Positions 1 to 8,776 of a stretch of DNA of 64,000 bases are shown piece by piece. A model generated the notes under the pieces. That model was not told the origin of the DNA and did no database searches. It saw only the letters and a program-made list of their open reading frames with translations. The first letter of the stretch is position 1. The number at the start of each line of letters is the position of its first letter. Source of the DNA: JBMNGN01 sp050949865 (GTDB taxonomy: Bacteria; Bacillota; Syntrophomonadia; Syntrophomonadales; Syntrophomonadaceae); the NCBI GenBank assembly GCA_050949865.1, contig JBMNGN010000001.1, positions 443,409 to 507,408 of the forward strand, written 5' to 3'. Made by a program: the position numbers and the translations under genes.

Positions 1-228
1 TTTTTCGGAGTGCAGATTGGATATAACAAAGTGATATCCGCCGGTCCCCAAGTTCAGAGACACTGCGCCGGTGTTAACCAAAACCTCATCTCCCGTATTA
101 AGAGGGCCGATCATATCCGGGTAGGAAATGCATTTTTCTTCACGGTCTTCTATCCTAATGAGATAATACTCTATACCTGGCCTGGCATATAATTGCCGCA
201 AGATTTTACCCCGTTTAATCTCTATCAT
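1..228 (-). CDS. DUF3866 family protein, N-terminal part (runs off the window)
   Basis: About 76 codons read without a stop from an ATG at 226-228 to the window edge. The start of the protein (MIEIKRGKILRQLYARPG) resembles the N-terminus of DUF3866 proteins, which in Clostridia commonly follow a peptidase and the steA/steB genes, as here. It is the last visible gene of the operon that begins at steA. The function of the family is unknown. Only about one fifth of a typical family member is present, so the call rests on the N-terminus and on gene order. Confidence 0.6.
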   Translation of the reverse strand, partial: MIEIKRGKILRQLYARPGIEYYLIRIEDREEKCISYPDMIGPLNTGDEVLVNTGAVSLNLGTGGYHFVISNLHSEK

Positions 229-249
229 GCCTGATAACCTGCTTTCTCT

Positions 250-1362
250 TTAACTAGCAGTTTCCATAATCGATATAACCAGTTCTGTTGCCTTTATCAA
301 ATCCGTTATATTGATATTCTCATTACAGGTATGTACATCTTTCATTCCTATTCCCAGGTTGGCACACGGTATTCCTCTATGGTTGATTATATTGGCATCG
401 CTTCCGCCACCTGCGCCAGCAAGACTTGGTTTGATGCCAATCCTTTCAGCGGCTTTTACCGCCAGCTGCACCACCTCTGATTGGCGGTCAAGCATTATTT
501 CCGGGTATAAAAATTTAATATCAACCTGCGCTTTTCCTCCCCGGGCCTCAACCTCGGAGATAAAGGTCTCTTTTAACAGTATGGTTAGCTCATCCAGCCG
601 GTTTCTCTGGTAACTCCGGACCTCACCCTTTATGCTGCACCAATCAGGAACAATATTTCTGGCTATTCCGCCTTCTATCAAGCCCAGGTTACAGGTGGTG
701 CTTGTATCCAACCGTCCACAAGGCATTTTAGATACAGCCAGGGCTGCCAGCTGAATAGCATTTATCCCATCCTCCGGATTCATCCCCGCGTGAGCTGATT
801 TTCCCTGAACAATATATTCGATTTCATTCTGGCACGGGGCCTGGATAACAATTGTCCCGGGAGGACCGCCGGCATCTAATACATATCCCATCCTGGCTTC
901 AATTCTTCCAAAATCAAATTGTTTTATCCCCAAAAGCCCCTGTTCTTCAGCAATGGTAAATAACATTTCTATTGGGGGGTGATCGATATTGCTTCCGATT
1001 AATACATCACAGGCCTCAAGCAAAATAGCTATTGCAGCCTTATCGTCGCTTCCCAGGATAGTATCCCCCGAGCTCCGGATTACATCATCCTCCTTAATCG
1101 CTTTGACTCCCCGTCCCGGTTCAACCGTATCCATGTGGGCAGCAAATAATAATCCCGGTTTGTTTTTATTCCCAGGTATTTTCACCAGCAGATTGCCTGC
1201 TTGCAACCCCAGAACCAACCCTGCCTGGTCCTCTACTGCCGTTAGGCCGCGCAGGGCAAATTCGGACTTTAAAAACTCAGCCAGTTCTCTTTCCTCTCCA
1301 GAAACGGAATCTATTTGAACCAGCTGAATAAACCTTTGTACCAGCCTATTTTCATTAACCAT
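250..1362 (-). CDS. M20/M25/M40 family metallopeptidase (PepT-like)
   Basis: A 370-residue zinc-dependent exopeptidase of the M20 family. Visible family motifs are AAHMDTVEPG near residue 72 (metal-binding His and catalytic-site Asp), GSDDKAAIA near 104, the EEQG element near 138 that carries the catalytic Glu, and the dimerisation-domain motif SAHAGMNPEDGINAI near 190. Length and motif order fit tripeptidase-like M20 enzymes, so it probably trims short peptides in the cytoplasm. The gene lies 22 bases upstream of the DUF3866 gene and 5 bases after the glycosyltransferase, consistent with one operon. The exact substrate cannot be read from the sequence. Confidence 0.85.
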   Translation of the reverse strand: MVNENRLVQRFIQLVQIDSVSGEERELAEFLKSEFALRGLTAVEDQAGLVLGLQAGNLLVKIPGNKNKPGLLFAAHMDTVEPGRGVKAIKEDDVIRSSGDTILGSDDKAAIAILLEACDVLIGSNIDHPPIEMLFTIAEEQGLLGIKQFDFGRIEARMGYVLDAGGPPGTIVIQAPCQNEIEYIVQGKSAHAGMNPEDGINAIQLAALAVSKMPCGRLDTSTTCNLGLIEGGIARNIVPDWCSIKGEVRSYQRNRLDELTILLKETFISEVEARGGKAQVDIKFLYPEIMLDRQSEVVQLAVKAAERIGIKPSLAGAGGGSDANIINHRGIPCANLGIGMKDVHTCNENINITDLIKATELVISIMETAS

Positions 1363-1367
1363 TTAAG

Positions 1368-2186
1368 CTAACCCCTTCCCAAGTCATCTATAGCCCTAAG
1401 AATAGGGACGTTCTCAATAATCCTGGTAATCGAATACCTTTCGGCTAAAATATGAATACCTATCAATAATATGACAATAAATATTTTAAATATCAATGCC
1501 AGGCTTATGGCGCAGGCAAATCCCAGGGAAATACCCAGGACATTGGAACCTGAATCGCCCATCATCGCCCGGGCTTTCAAATCGGTATAGAAATAGCATA
1601 TCACCGCACCCAGAAGAGGTGATATCATAACCCAATCCAGCCTCCCTGCCGCTCCAAGGGCTAAAACCAATACCCCCAATAAATAAACCTTTATAGCCCT
1701 GCCCGGCCTCAGGTCCATCAGGTTTAAAGCATTGGTAAACAGTGCGATCAGGAGCAGGTTGATAACTATTTCTGACAGCTGCCTGGAAATCGATAAGGCT
1801 AAAAAAAAGGCGATCATTCCACCACCTAATGCCTTTAAACCCCCGGTAGTCATCTTGCCTTTTAACAGGAGCCCTATATGCCCTTTAAAGCCGGTAGTAT
1901 CCCTGCTTCCCAGCATATCATCAATGAACCCTAGAAACGAGATACTGGTGATACCAAAGAGAAATAGCTGATGGGTTGGAGCAAAAATACCAGCCAGGGA
2001 ATAGATAATATAAATTAGGATAACCGTAATGGGGAAGCTTATTCCTGCACTCACAGGGATCTCGGCCCCTTTATAGTTCTTCCTTATTGCTCCGCCATCC
2101 CTTAATAAACCCAGGGTGAAGTACAGAACAATAGCTTCGATAATAAAAGCGGTTATTACTGATATAATTGTAATTCCCCAATACAT
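1368..2186 (-). CDS. Glycosyltransferase family 4 membrane protein (MraY/WecA-like)
   Basis: An integral membrane protein of about 272 residues with many hydrophobic segments. It carries the hallmark polyprenyl-phosphate N-acetylhexosamine-1-phosphate transferase motifs: the GFIDDMLGSRD aspartate pair on a cytoplasmic loop, NALNLMDLRPG, and MMGDSGSN. Family members transfer a sugar-1-phosphate from a UDP-sugar to undecaprenyl phosphate. It is shorter than MraY (about 320 residues), and the usual NxxN(L/M)DG motif reads NLMDL, so specificity may differ. I place the start at the ATG at 2186, because the upstream in-frame TTG (2204) overlaps its GGAGG ribosome-binding site. It is adjacent to a family 2 glycosyltransferase, suggesting a shared envelope-glycan role. 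Confidence 0.82.
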   Translation of the reverse strand: MYWGITIISVITAFIIEAIVLYFTLGLLRDGGAIRKNYKGAEIPVSAGISFPITVILIYIIYSLAGIFAPTHQLFLFGITSISFLGFIDDMLGSRDTTGFKGHIGLLLKGKMTTGGLKALGGGMIAFFLALSISRQLSEIVINLLLIALFTNALNLMDLRPGRAIKVYLLGVLVLALGAAGRLDWVMISPLLGAVICYFYTDLKARAMMGDSGSNVLGISLGFACAISLALIFKIFIVILLIGIHILAERYSITRIIENVPILRAIDDLGRG

Positions 2187-2188
2187 GA

Positions 2189-2863
2189 TTAGATTAGCCT
2201 CCAAAAATGCTGCCGAATAACCTTCACAACATCCAGGAACTGTTTCCCCCGGTGGAGAAACCCCTTTAGATCCCTGCCCGTCTCATTATGGGTCATAAAG
2301 GTAGGGACCTCTTTAATCCGGAACCCTGCTATAAGCGCCCGGATGGTCATATCAAGCTCTACTCCGTATTTCTCTCTAAAAGGAGCTACCCGCTGCACTA
2401 CTTCCCGGGTCATAGCCCTCTGACCGCTAAGGGGGGAAATGAACTCAGCCCCCCCCGCTTTTTTAATCGCCCACCTGGCAGTTTTTTTTACCAGGCCAAA
2501 ACCGCCTTTCTTTCTGGCTGGAGGAAATGAGGCTATACATAAATCAGCTTCTCCATTTAACACCGGTTTAATTATCTTTTCTGCCTCTGCCGCCGATTCA
2601 GCCAGGTCGGCATCCAGGAATACAATAATATCAGTATTTACAGTACCCAGGGCTGCGTTCATTGCCCCTCCTTTACCGAGATTGGCAGGCAGGTCAATAA
2701 CCTGAACCCCTTCCTTTCTGGCAATCTCAGCGGTATTATCAGAAGATCCGTCATTTACTACAATAATCGATTCTATCCCGGGAATCGTTTTAATCGCCTT
2801 CAAGGTTTTTGCTATCTTGGCGGCTTCATTATATGCCGGTACCACAATACTGATTGACTTCAA
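2189..2863 (-). CDS. Glycosyltransferase family 2 (dolichyl-phosphate-sugar synthase-like)
   Basis: A 224-residue GT-A fold glycosyltransferase. The N-terminus SISIVVPAYNEAAKIAKTL, the nucleotide-binding VVNDGSSDNTAEIA and the metal-binding DADLAE (the DxD equivalent, about residue 85) are clear. It lacks C-terminal membrane segments, so it probably acts at the inner face of the membrane using a UDP-sugar and a lipid or polyisoprenyl phosphate acceptor. It lies 1 base after steB and almost touches the family 4 transferase, so the two are probably co-translated. The acceptor is unknown. Confidence 0.85.
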   Translation of the reverse strand: MKSISIVVPAYNEAAKIAKTLKAIKTIPGIESIIVVNDGSSDNTAEIARKEGVQVIDLPANLGKGGAMNAALGTVNTDIIVFLDADLAESAAEAEKIIKPVLNGEADLCIASFPPARKKGGFGLVKKTARWAIKKAGGAEFISPLSGQRAMTREVVQRVAPFREKYGVELDMTIRALIAGFRIKEVPTFMTHNETGRDLKGFLHRGKQFLDVVKVIRQHFWRLI

Positions 2864-2864
2864 G

Positions 2865-3761
2865 CTATCTCCCCTTAAATGAGTTAACCGGAAGTGAAGG
2901 GATAAATTTCTGGGCTGTCTCCTTAATCCCGTAATGCCCCTGTTCGCCGTCCATGGCTAAAATCAAGGATATCTGCCCGGGGCTGAGATCTATATTGTCA
3001 ATGGTGCTGATATTGTTCTCCTGATAATGGGTCATACAGGAATAGGTAACCAGGGAATGTTCTACTCCAAAAACCCGGTGGCCGGTTTCGCTCAAATGTT
3101 TGATCAATGCAGTATCGAATGACTGGGCAAAGAAATTGGCCAAGTTATTACTGCCGCCAATAAGGATAATTCCATTTACCGGTATGGTGTTGGAACCGCT
3201 GAACTTAACCAATCCGTTTTCCTGAAGGAATCTGATTAATTCCGGACTACCATTATTAGTAATAATAGCTGCTACACTGGCGGCAATCTGTTGCTTCATT
3301 TCTTCAACTGTGGCTTCTTCGCCCATATCATAAAACTCCATTACCCTGGTTCTTAATTCACTGTCATCCAGGCTTAGATTAGAAAGTATTATGGTTTTAG
3401 AAACTACCTGAGCTCCGGCTATCGATAAAGCATTAATCATACCGGCCGGTATCTCATTATCACCGCTGACAACTATCGCCACCTTATAATCCATCAAACG
3501 ATCTTCAACCAGGTAAGGCAGCAGCGACTGGCTGTAATTTTCATAATTGCCTAAAATTTTACTTTTATACTCGTTTTCTGCCATTAAAGAGGCTTCTTTT
3601 TCCCTTAATACGTAAAATTGCTCTTCCAGGCTATTGATCATCTTCTGTTGCTGGTCGACCATGATATCATTGCCCACAATGGTGCTTCCTATTAGAATAC
3701 CCAGCCCGAGAGACAAAAAAACGGCAATCAGGGATGCTATATGGTATCTTAAATCGATCAT
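2865..3761 (-). CDS. steB: MctB/SteB-family membrane-anchored protein (annotated as copper transporter)
   Basis: A 298-residue protein with one N-terminal membrane anchor (ASLIAVFLSLGLGILIGST), a following coiled coil (residues about 35-60, QQQKMINSLEEQ...) and a soluble C-terminal domain. The start MIDLRYHIASLIAVFLSLGLG is characteristic of the MctB/copper transporter family. Mycobacterial MctB was linked to copper handling, while the corynebacterial homologue SteB works with SteA in cell separation. The direct neighbour is steA, so I favour the SteB interpretation, a membrane partner of SteA in cell-wall remodelling at division. The copper label is not supported by any metal-binding motif I can see. 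Confidence 0.75.
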   Translation of the reverse strand: MIDLRYHIASLIAVFLSLGLGILIGSTIVGNDIMVDQQQKMINSLEEQFYVLREKEASLMAENEYKSKILGNYENYSQSLLPYLVEDRLMDYKVAIVVSGDNEIPAGMINALSIAGAQVVSKTIILSNLSLDDSELRTRVMEFYDMGEEATVEEMKQQIAASVAAIITNNGSPELIRFLQENGLVKFSGSNTIPVNGIILIGGSNNLANFFAQSFDTALIKHLSETGHRVFGVEHSLVTYSCMTHYQENNISTIDNIDLSPGQISLILAMDGEQGHYGIKETAQKFIPSLPVNSFKGR

Positions 3762-3773
3762 CTTCTCACCTCT

Positions 3774-4895
3774 TTACATGCTTAGAAGTAATTTAATCTG
3801 CAGTAAGATTAACTTAAAAAACGGTTTTGTCGCCGGCGAAACCCATAAAATGATAATTATTGGCAACATAGCCGCAATCAGCAGTTGGATTAAATTCTTT
3901 GAAGACATGCTCTGTCTATACAGCTGGCTTACACCTCTGGCATCGACCAGTATTGATCCGACCTTCAATCTCACCAGAAATGTGCTTCCCATCCCTTTGC
4001 GGCCTTTTTCCATAAAATCGATCATGTTGGAATGAGTCCCTACAGCAACTATTAGGCTTGCTCCAAGTTCCCAGGCAAGAATCATGGCTACATCCTCACT
4101 GGTGCCTGGCATAGGAAATGTTTGCGCACTGAGCCCCATTGACTGTACCCGTGTCAATCCGGGAGCCGATCCGTCAGGATAAGCATGGACCACAATCTCG
4201 GCTCCGCTCAGCAAGGCTTTATCCGAAACACTGTCCATATCCCCTACTATAATGTCCGGCTTAAGTCCAAACTCCATCAAGGCATCGGCACCCCCATCAA
4301 CCCCGATTAAAACCGGCTTTTCTTCCTGTAAATAGGAGCTGATGATCTTCAAATCCTCTTTGTAGCTGCTGCCTCTAACTACAATCAGGACATGACGCCC
4401 CAAAATACTGGTTTTCAGGCTCGGTACTTCAAGGTTTCCCAACAGGATTACTTTTTCTTTTTTAGCATATTCCAGGGTGTTTTCTACGAAATCATCGAGT
4501 TCCTGCTGGATATTGACCATGGCCTCCTGCAGCTTTATATGTACATCATTAAGGGTTAATAACTTGCCCTCAGCAATCAATTTATTATTAAGATAAGCGC
4601 AATTACCCTTTACCTGAATGATCATACCCTCTCTTACTTGTTCAAAGACCTGTTCCCCAACTTCATCCAGGACTGGAATACCTGATTTAAGTATTTTATA
4701 TACCCCTTTAGCCGGATACCGTCCGGTAATAGAAGCCTGGGCGTTGATAATCAATTGGGGCCGGATATCAATCAATGAATTGGCAGCTACCTCATCGATA
4801 TCTGCATGATTGATTATGGCGATTTCATGCCTTTTCAGTCTTTGAACCAAGTTCTTGGTTCGCTTATCTAACCGAGCCCTGCCTCTAATCAACAT
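3774..4895 (-). CDS. steA: Putative cytokinetic ring protein SteA (thiamin pyrophosphokinase-like)
   Basis: About 373 residues. The N-terminal domain contains NHADIDEVAANSLID and a VLDEVGEQVF segment. The central domain, with GVDGGADALMEFGLKPDIIVGDMDS near residues 200-230, is related to thiamin pyrophosphokinase catalytic domains. A C-terminal hydrophobic helix (LIQLLIAAMLPIIIILWV) anchors it in the membrane. This architecture is that of SteA/DUF115-like proteins. I take the ATG at 4895 because a GAGGTG ribosome-binding site lies 5 bases upstream of it, rather than the in-frame start at 4913. It heads the operon steA-steB-GT2-GT4-peptidase-DUF3866. The enzymatic activity of the TPK-like domain is not established. 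Confidence 0.8.
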   Translation of the reverse strand: MLIRGRARLDKRTKNLVQRLKRHEIAIINHADIDEVAANSLIDIRPQLIINAQASITGRYPAKGVYKILKSGIPVLDEVGEQVFEQVREGMIIQVKGNCAYLNNKLIAEGKLLTLNDVHIKLQEAMVNIQQELDDFVENTLEYAKKEKVILLGNLEVPSLKTSILGRHVLIVVRGSSYKEDLKIISSYLQEEKPVLIGVDGGADALMEFGLKPDIIVGDMDSVSDKALLSGAEIVVHAYPDGSAPGLTRVQSMGLSAQTFPMPGTSEDVAMILAWELGASLIVAVGTHSNMIDFMEKGRKGMGSTFLVRLKVGSILVDARGVSQLYRQSMSSKNLIQLLIAAMLPIIIILWVSPATKPFFKLILLQIKLLLSM

Positions 4896-4961
4896 TTGAC
4901 ACCTCATTGGCAAATAATAGACTTTTATGACATCTATTCAGCCATAAACAGATTACTCCAA

Positions 4962-4989
4962 ATTATATTACCATATAGTTGTTCCTAAA
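4962..4989 (-). promoter_or_regulatory. Candidate sigma-A promoter of the steA operon
   Basis: On the minus strand a perfect -10 TATAAT (4962-4967) is preceded by a weak -35 TTTAGG (4984-4989) with 16 bp spacing. It lies about 65 bases upstream of the steA start. Only the -10 is a strong match. Confidence 0.4.
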
Positions 4990-5005
4990 CAAAATTAAGC
5001 AGTCA

Positions 5006-5051
5006 GGGGATGACAATGAACAGGAATCGTCTCCCTCACATCGTCATCCCC
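5006..5051 (-). terminator. Imperfect hairpin after the 5072-7836 gene pair
   Basis: GGGGATGAC at 5006-5014 pairs with GTCATCCCC ending at 5051, and the stem can extend over one mismatch. The loop is about 20 bases. There is no good T-run on the minus strand, so intrinsic termination is uncertain. Confidence 0.4.
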
Positions 5052-5071
5052 CATGAATAGTCCAACCATCA

Positions 5072-5665
5072 TTATATTTTACTAAAGCCCCACCCCTGCC
5101 ATTGCCAGGTGCTATAGCTGCGCAGGAAGACCTGGCGCAGCGGGTATAGATTACCCGCTTTTGGGCCTTCCAAAACCCTTAAATCTATTTGGCCGTCACC
5201 GTTTACATCCTGTAATTCCATTTCAATTATTGGCCGCTCCAGAGCTGAAGAACACCAAAGCGGTTTAACCCGCCCGCCTACCAGTTGGTAGATAAACAGG
5301 TGATTACTGTAAACTCGATCAGGCCCTTTTATCCACCAGGGCCTGGAGGTCCCAAAGCTTCCGTAATTCCATAAAACCATCAAGAGCTCCTGCTTTCCAT
5401 CACCAGTAATATCGGCTACCGCAATTTGGGTTATTGTCCAGTCCGACGGGGATTCCCACAGCACTATACCCGCTTCTTCCACTAATAGCCTTCCATCACG
5501 GTTCAAGGCAAAAGTTTCAGGCTGCAAATCACAGTCCGTATCCTGGTGGATCTGGGCCGGCCGGGGGGTTGGCCAACTTACCCCTAAACTCATAATCAAT
5601 GCAACAGCCACTATCACCGCCAGCATTACCAGCAGCCTTACCCGGATTATTGTCGCACCTGCCAT
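5072..5665 (-). CDS. Small secreted or membrane-anchored FG-GAP/VCBS-like protein
   Basis: A 197-residue protein with an N-terminal hydrophobic segment (VRLLVMLAVIVAVALIMSLGV). The rest contains two Ca-binding-loop-like repeats, VADITGDGKQELLMVLW and LQDVNGDGQIDLRVLEG, typical of FG-GAP/VCBS beta-propeller blades. Only about two blades are present, so it is not a full propeller. It overlaps the end of the upstream DUF3160 gene by 19 bases, indicating translational coupling and probably a shared extracytoplasmic role. I do not recognise a specific function. Confidence 0.65.
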   Translation of the reverse strand: MAGATIIRVRLLVMLAVIVAVALIMSLGVSWPTPRPAQIHQDTDCDLQPETFALNRDGRLLVEEAGIVLWESPSDWTITQIAVADITGDGKQELLMVLWNYGSFGTSRPWWIKGPDRVYSNHLFIYQLVGGRVKPLWCSSALERPIIEMELQDVNGDGQIDLRVLEGPKAGNLYPLRQVFLRSYSTWQWQGWGFSKI

Positions 5666-7836
5666 GGCATAGTTATCCTACATTCTCCGTTATTGATGAC
5701 GAAAGACTGAGTCCAGACAGGGGCCTGGGGATGCTCACCGGTCTCCAGCATTTCCCGCCATTTTTGATCAGTTAAACGATCTGCGGCTGGCCAGGGGAAT
5801 TCATAATACGAGTAAACTGCCCCCTTGGCAATACGCAGCTTTCCTTCCACCGGCACTACTGCATATATAGCCTGAACAAAACCGGTAGCCTCTTCCAGCA
5901 CCAGGTCGGGGGGAGCAGTGGCCACATCAGCTACCAATGCAGCCGGATTGTCGTTTAGTAACTGGTTCCGCCCGCCCTGTTGGTCTCTTAGAGCCTCCAT
6001 CCAAAAGTGCTCTAATTGCCCGCCAAAGGTCTTTATCAAATCATATTCCGCTTCGGTCAAAGGTTCTTCCTGAAGCTCCTTTTCGGAAATAGTTTTTAAA
6101 TCCAGGGCCAGCTTTTCCATACGGTTTAAACTCTCAAAATCCCGTTCACTTATAAGGTTCCGGGCCTCTAATCCATCCCGGGTCATAGCCGCCAGTGATG
6201 CCAGCCGGGCATAAAGGCGGGGGTTGGGTTCTACATAGCCTCGATCATCAAACTCATCCAGGCCGCCCCCCATTTCGGCATAGACCTGTTTGGCGTAAAG
6301 GATGCTGTCGTGCTTTAACTCGGTCCAACTCCCCAGGAAGGTATTCAATTCTTTCCGGGCCCAAGCCTGGTTGCACATAAATGAAGGGTATCCCTCTGCA
6401 ACCTGCCGGGTCAGGGGAAGCAAGGTGTGGAGCCAATTCCAGTATAAATCCTGGTTCCATTGGGAAGGTTCCATCTCACCCAGGTATTTCTGCAACTTTT
6501 CCATGTTTTCCGGGTAGCCCTGATACTGGTAATCGCCCATATCCTTAAGAATAACCTTGGCTTCGGCAGAACCCAGAGCAGCCGGAACATCAAGCCCTTT
6601 AGGCAACACCCGTCTCTCACCGGCAGGATTTTCTCCTACCTCCCGGTAGATTAAGCGCTGAAAAATATCCGCATCTACTGTATAACGCTGCCCCATGAAC
6701 CTGAAACCCTTAATTTCATGTTCCCGGTCCGGCTGGATTGAAGCATCAAATATGGGAATGGAATTAACAGCCGGTCCTTTAATAGTACGGACTTCCTCCA
6801 TAAACCTTTGCCACTGCTCCTGATCCGTAGAAAGCTTTCGGAGAGTGAACTCTGGCCCGTAAACCCGGTTAATGATCTCCAGATACTCTTGATAACCCGG
6901 GTCATCACTGGTTCCCACAAAGAATTGGGTAGTATGGTATATATCTTTCCAGGCAGTTTCCCTTTCATCATCCTGCAGCGCCAGGGCCATCAATACCGCA
7001 GATCGGGTCTCATCTTGGTCCTTAATGCGAAAAGTCATGCGCCCGTACCACATCATGACCTTAAAATAGGCTTTAAGTTGTTCACTGCGGGTGTAATGGC
7101 CTCGGGGGATATACTGGGTGTAATCTTCTTTTAAACTTTCCAATACATCGGGGGTCTTACCCATACTCATAAGCGGAGAAACAGCTGTTGCCTGATGCTC
7201 ATTGATCAAGTTAAGTTCAGCGTTTACCACGCCCTCAACTTCTTGCGGTATGGTGGATTTAGGGTCTAAAATCCGGCTGGCTACTGTAAAAAAGGCCAGA
7301 TTGCGCCGGGCAGCATTCTCCCAGGCCGTATTTTTTAATGCATCAAGCTGTTCCATAGAAGCCTTGAGCATGCCTGAATTAAGTTGTTTCAGGCTTGGGA
7401 TCAGCTTTTCCTCCTCTATGGTCTTAAGCAAATGTTGGAAGAAAAGGTGGTAGTTGTGCAGCATAGCATCGGTAGTAACCAGATTGGGCACCGCATCATA
7501 GCGGTTCATTTCATATACCCAAAAGAATTCCAAATTTTTTTCCGGCAATACTACGAAACCGTTTGCCACCAGGGCTTTCCGGGCATCTGCGGAAAAGATA
7601 AACCGGGTGCCGTTTTCCACGTTGTTCAATTCAGGCTCTATGGCATATGGCTTTAGGCTTGGTTTTTCCTCTACCGCCACCTCTTTATAAGGAGCAAACT
7701 CAGAAGCCAAAGCTGCTTTCCCGGCAGTTAAAGGCTGGTCCAACTCTCCCTGCCTATTACATCCAACCGGGATTCCTATTATAAACACCAGTAACACTAG
7801 CCCGGCTACTCTCTTCATTATGTACCGCATCTTCAT
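5647..7836 (-). CDS. DUF3160 domain lipoprotein
   Basis: A 729-residue protein beginning with a lipoprotein signal (VAGLVLLVFIIGIPVGCN, with the lipobox Cys near residue 26). The body matches the DUF3160 family: an N-terminal segment with NGFVVLPEKNLEFFWVYEMN, an alpha-helical middle with the MLHNYHLFFQHLLKTIEEE element, and a C-terminal segment with MLETGEHPQAPVWTQSF. DUF3160 proteins are extracytoplasmic and of unknown function. It is followed in an overlapping arrangement by the FG-GAP-like gene. Translation could start at either of two ATGs three residues apart (7836 or 7830); the second has better spacing from the GGGAGGGG ribosome-binding site. Confidence 0.8.
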   Translation of the reverse strand: MKMRYIMKRVAGLVLLVFIIGIPVGCNRQGELDQPLTAGKAALASEFAPYKEVAVEEKPSLKPYAIEPELNNVENGTRFIFSADARKALVANGFVVLPEKNLEFFWVYEMNRYDAVPNLVTTDAMLHNYHLFFQHLLKTIEEEKLIPSLKQLNSGMLKASMEQLDALKNTAWENAARRNLAFFTVASRILDPKSTIPQEVEGVVNAELNLINEHQATAVSPLMSMGKTPDVLESLKEDYTQYIPRGHYTRSEQLKAYFKVMMWYGRMTFRIKDQDETRSAVLMALALQDDERETAWKDIYHTTQFFVGTSDDPGYQEYLEIINRVYGPEFTLRKLSTDQEQWQRFMEEVRTIKGPAVNSIPIFDASIQPDREHEIKGFRFMGQRYTVDADIFQRLIYREVGENPAGERRVLPKGLDVPAALGSAEAKVILKDMGDYQYQGYPENMEKLQKYLGEMEPSQWNQDLYWNWLHTLLPLTRQVAEGYPSFMCNQAWARKELNTFLGSWTELKHDSILYAKQVYAEMGGGLDEFDDRGYVEPNPRLYARLASLAAMTRDGLEARNLISERDFESLNRMEKLALDLKTISEKELQEEPLTEAEYDLIKTFGGQLEHFWMEALRDQQGGRNQLLNDNPAALVADVATAPPDLVLEEATGFVQAIYAVVPVEGKLRIAKGAVYSYYEFPWPAADRLTDQKWREMLETGEHPQAPVWTQSFVINNGECRITMPWQVRQ

Positions 7837-7926
7837 ACCCCTCCCTGTTTTTGTCTTACGTTTCTAGTCTATAAAACTTTCATATATAAGGGCAAGGATG
7901 CGAAGTTGGATAATGGGGAGGTGGTC

Positions 7927-7958
7927 CCCGGTATGGAGTAGGGGGAATCCATACCGGG
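7927..7958 (-). terminator. Strong hairpin after the CoA-transferase operon
   Basis: A perfect 11-bp inverted repeat CCCGGTATGGA (7927-7937) and TCCATACCGGG (7948-7958) with a 10-base loop, extendable by GAGGT/ACCTC on the flanks. It lies 45 bases past the gctB stop. No clear T-run follows on the minus strand, so it may protect the 3' end or act with Rho rather than terminate alone. Confidence 0.55.
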
Positions 7959-8002
7959 AACCTCGGATCGGAAAGTCCTATGTGTAACTGTAACTAGTAG
8001 TC

Positions 8003-8776
8003 TTAAATCATTAAACGTTGTGGATCAACCTGGTTAACTAATACCTCCAGGATGTAATCCTCAGGCGGCGGAGACTCTACCGCCCTGGATGTATCTAATT
8101 CAAATCCGGTTTTATCCTGGATCTCCTGAGGGGAAACTCCCGGGAAGTATTCAGCCAAATACATTCGCCGGGTCTTTTCATCAAACCGCATTACTCCAAA
8201 TTCACTTACAACTGCTTGCGGTCCTACATCAGGAAGGCCTAATCGAGCCCGCCCATCAGGTCCGTCGATCCAGCCCGGACTAGTAACGTAATCAACCTTT
8301 TCTACAAACCGCCGCTTTTCATGCTGCATTATTATTACAGTATTAACATAAGTGGCGATTCCATTGGCTCCTCCGCTTCCAGTAAAGCGGGTCTTGGGAT
8401 GATGATAATCACCAATCGAAGTAGAGTTAAGATTGCCATAAGGGTCTATCTGGGCTCCCCCAAGGAATCCCAGATCTATTTTATTCTTTTTCCAGGCATT
8501 ACTTTGAAAGCCAAAATACCGGTATTGGGGCCATAAAGCCGAAGCCCGGTAGGCAATCCTTAAATCGGAAACACTGGTCGGAAGCTCCTGGGGCCAACCA
8601 TCTATCATTCCCGTTTCAAAAATAAGTACGGCATTAGGGGCTGTAGTATTCTTGGCCAAGCTCGCTCCTATCAATGGCAATCCGGTCCCCACAATACAGG
8701 TTTGTCCATCTTGGATCTGGCGGGCTAAGGCAATAGCCATCATTTGCCTACTGGTCCACTTAGCCAAATCAATCAC
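8003..8776 (-). CDS. CoA-transferase family I, beta subunit (glutaconate CoA-transferase GctB-like)
   Basis: A 257-residue subunit B of a two-subunit family I CoA-transferase. Family I enzymes form a covalent thioester on a beta-subunit glutamate. The segment VLIFETGMIDG near residue 50 carries the matching Glu-x-Gly motif (FETG). GGAQIDPYGNLNSTSIGDY near 105 and GSGGANGIATYVNT near 132 are also typical. The gene overlaps the alpha subunit by 4 bases (ATGA-type coupling). The partner preferred by this lineage cannot be told from sequence; glutaconate, 3-oxoacid or another short acyl group are possible. In a syntrophic fatty-acid oxidiser the enzyme would activate or exchange acyl-CoA. Confidence 0.85.
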   Translation of the reverse strand: MIDLAKWTSRQMMAIALARQIQDGQTCIVGTGLPLIGASLAKNTTAPNAVLIFETGMIDGWPQELPTSVSDLRIAYRASALWPQYRYFGFQSNAWKKNKIDLGFLGGAQIDPYGNLNSTSIGDYHHPKTRFTGSGGANGIATYVNTVIIMQHEKRRFVEKVDYVTSPGWIDGPDGRARLGLPDVGPQAVVSEFGVMRFDEKTRRMYLAEYFPGVSPQEIQDKTGFELDTSRAVESPPPEDYILEVLVNQVDPQRLMI

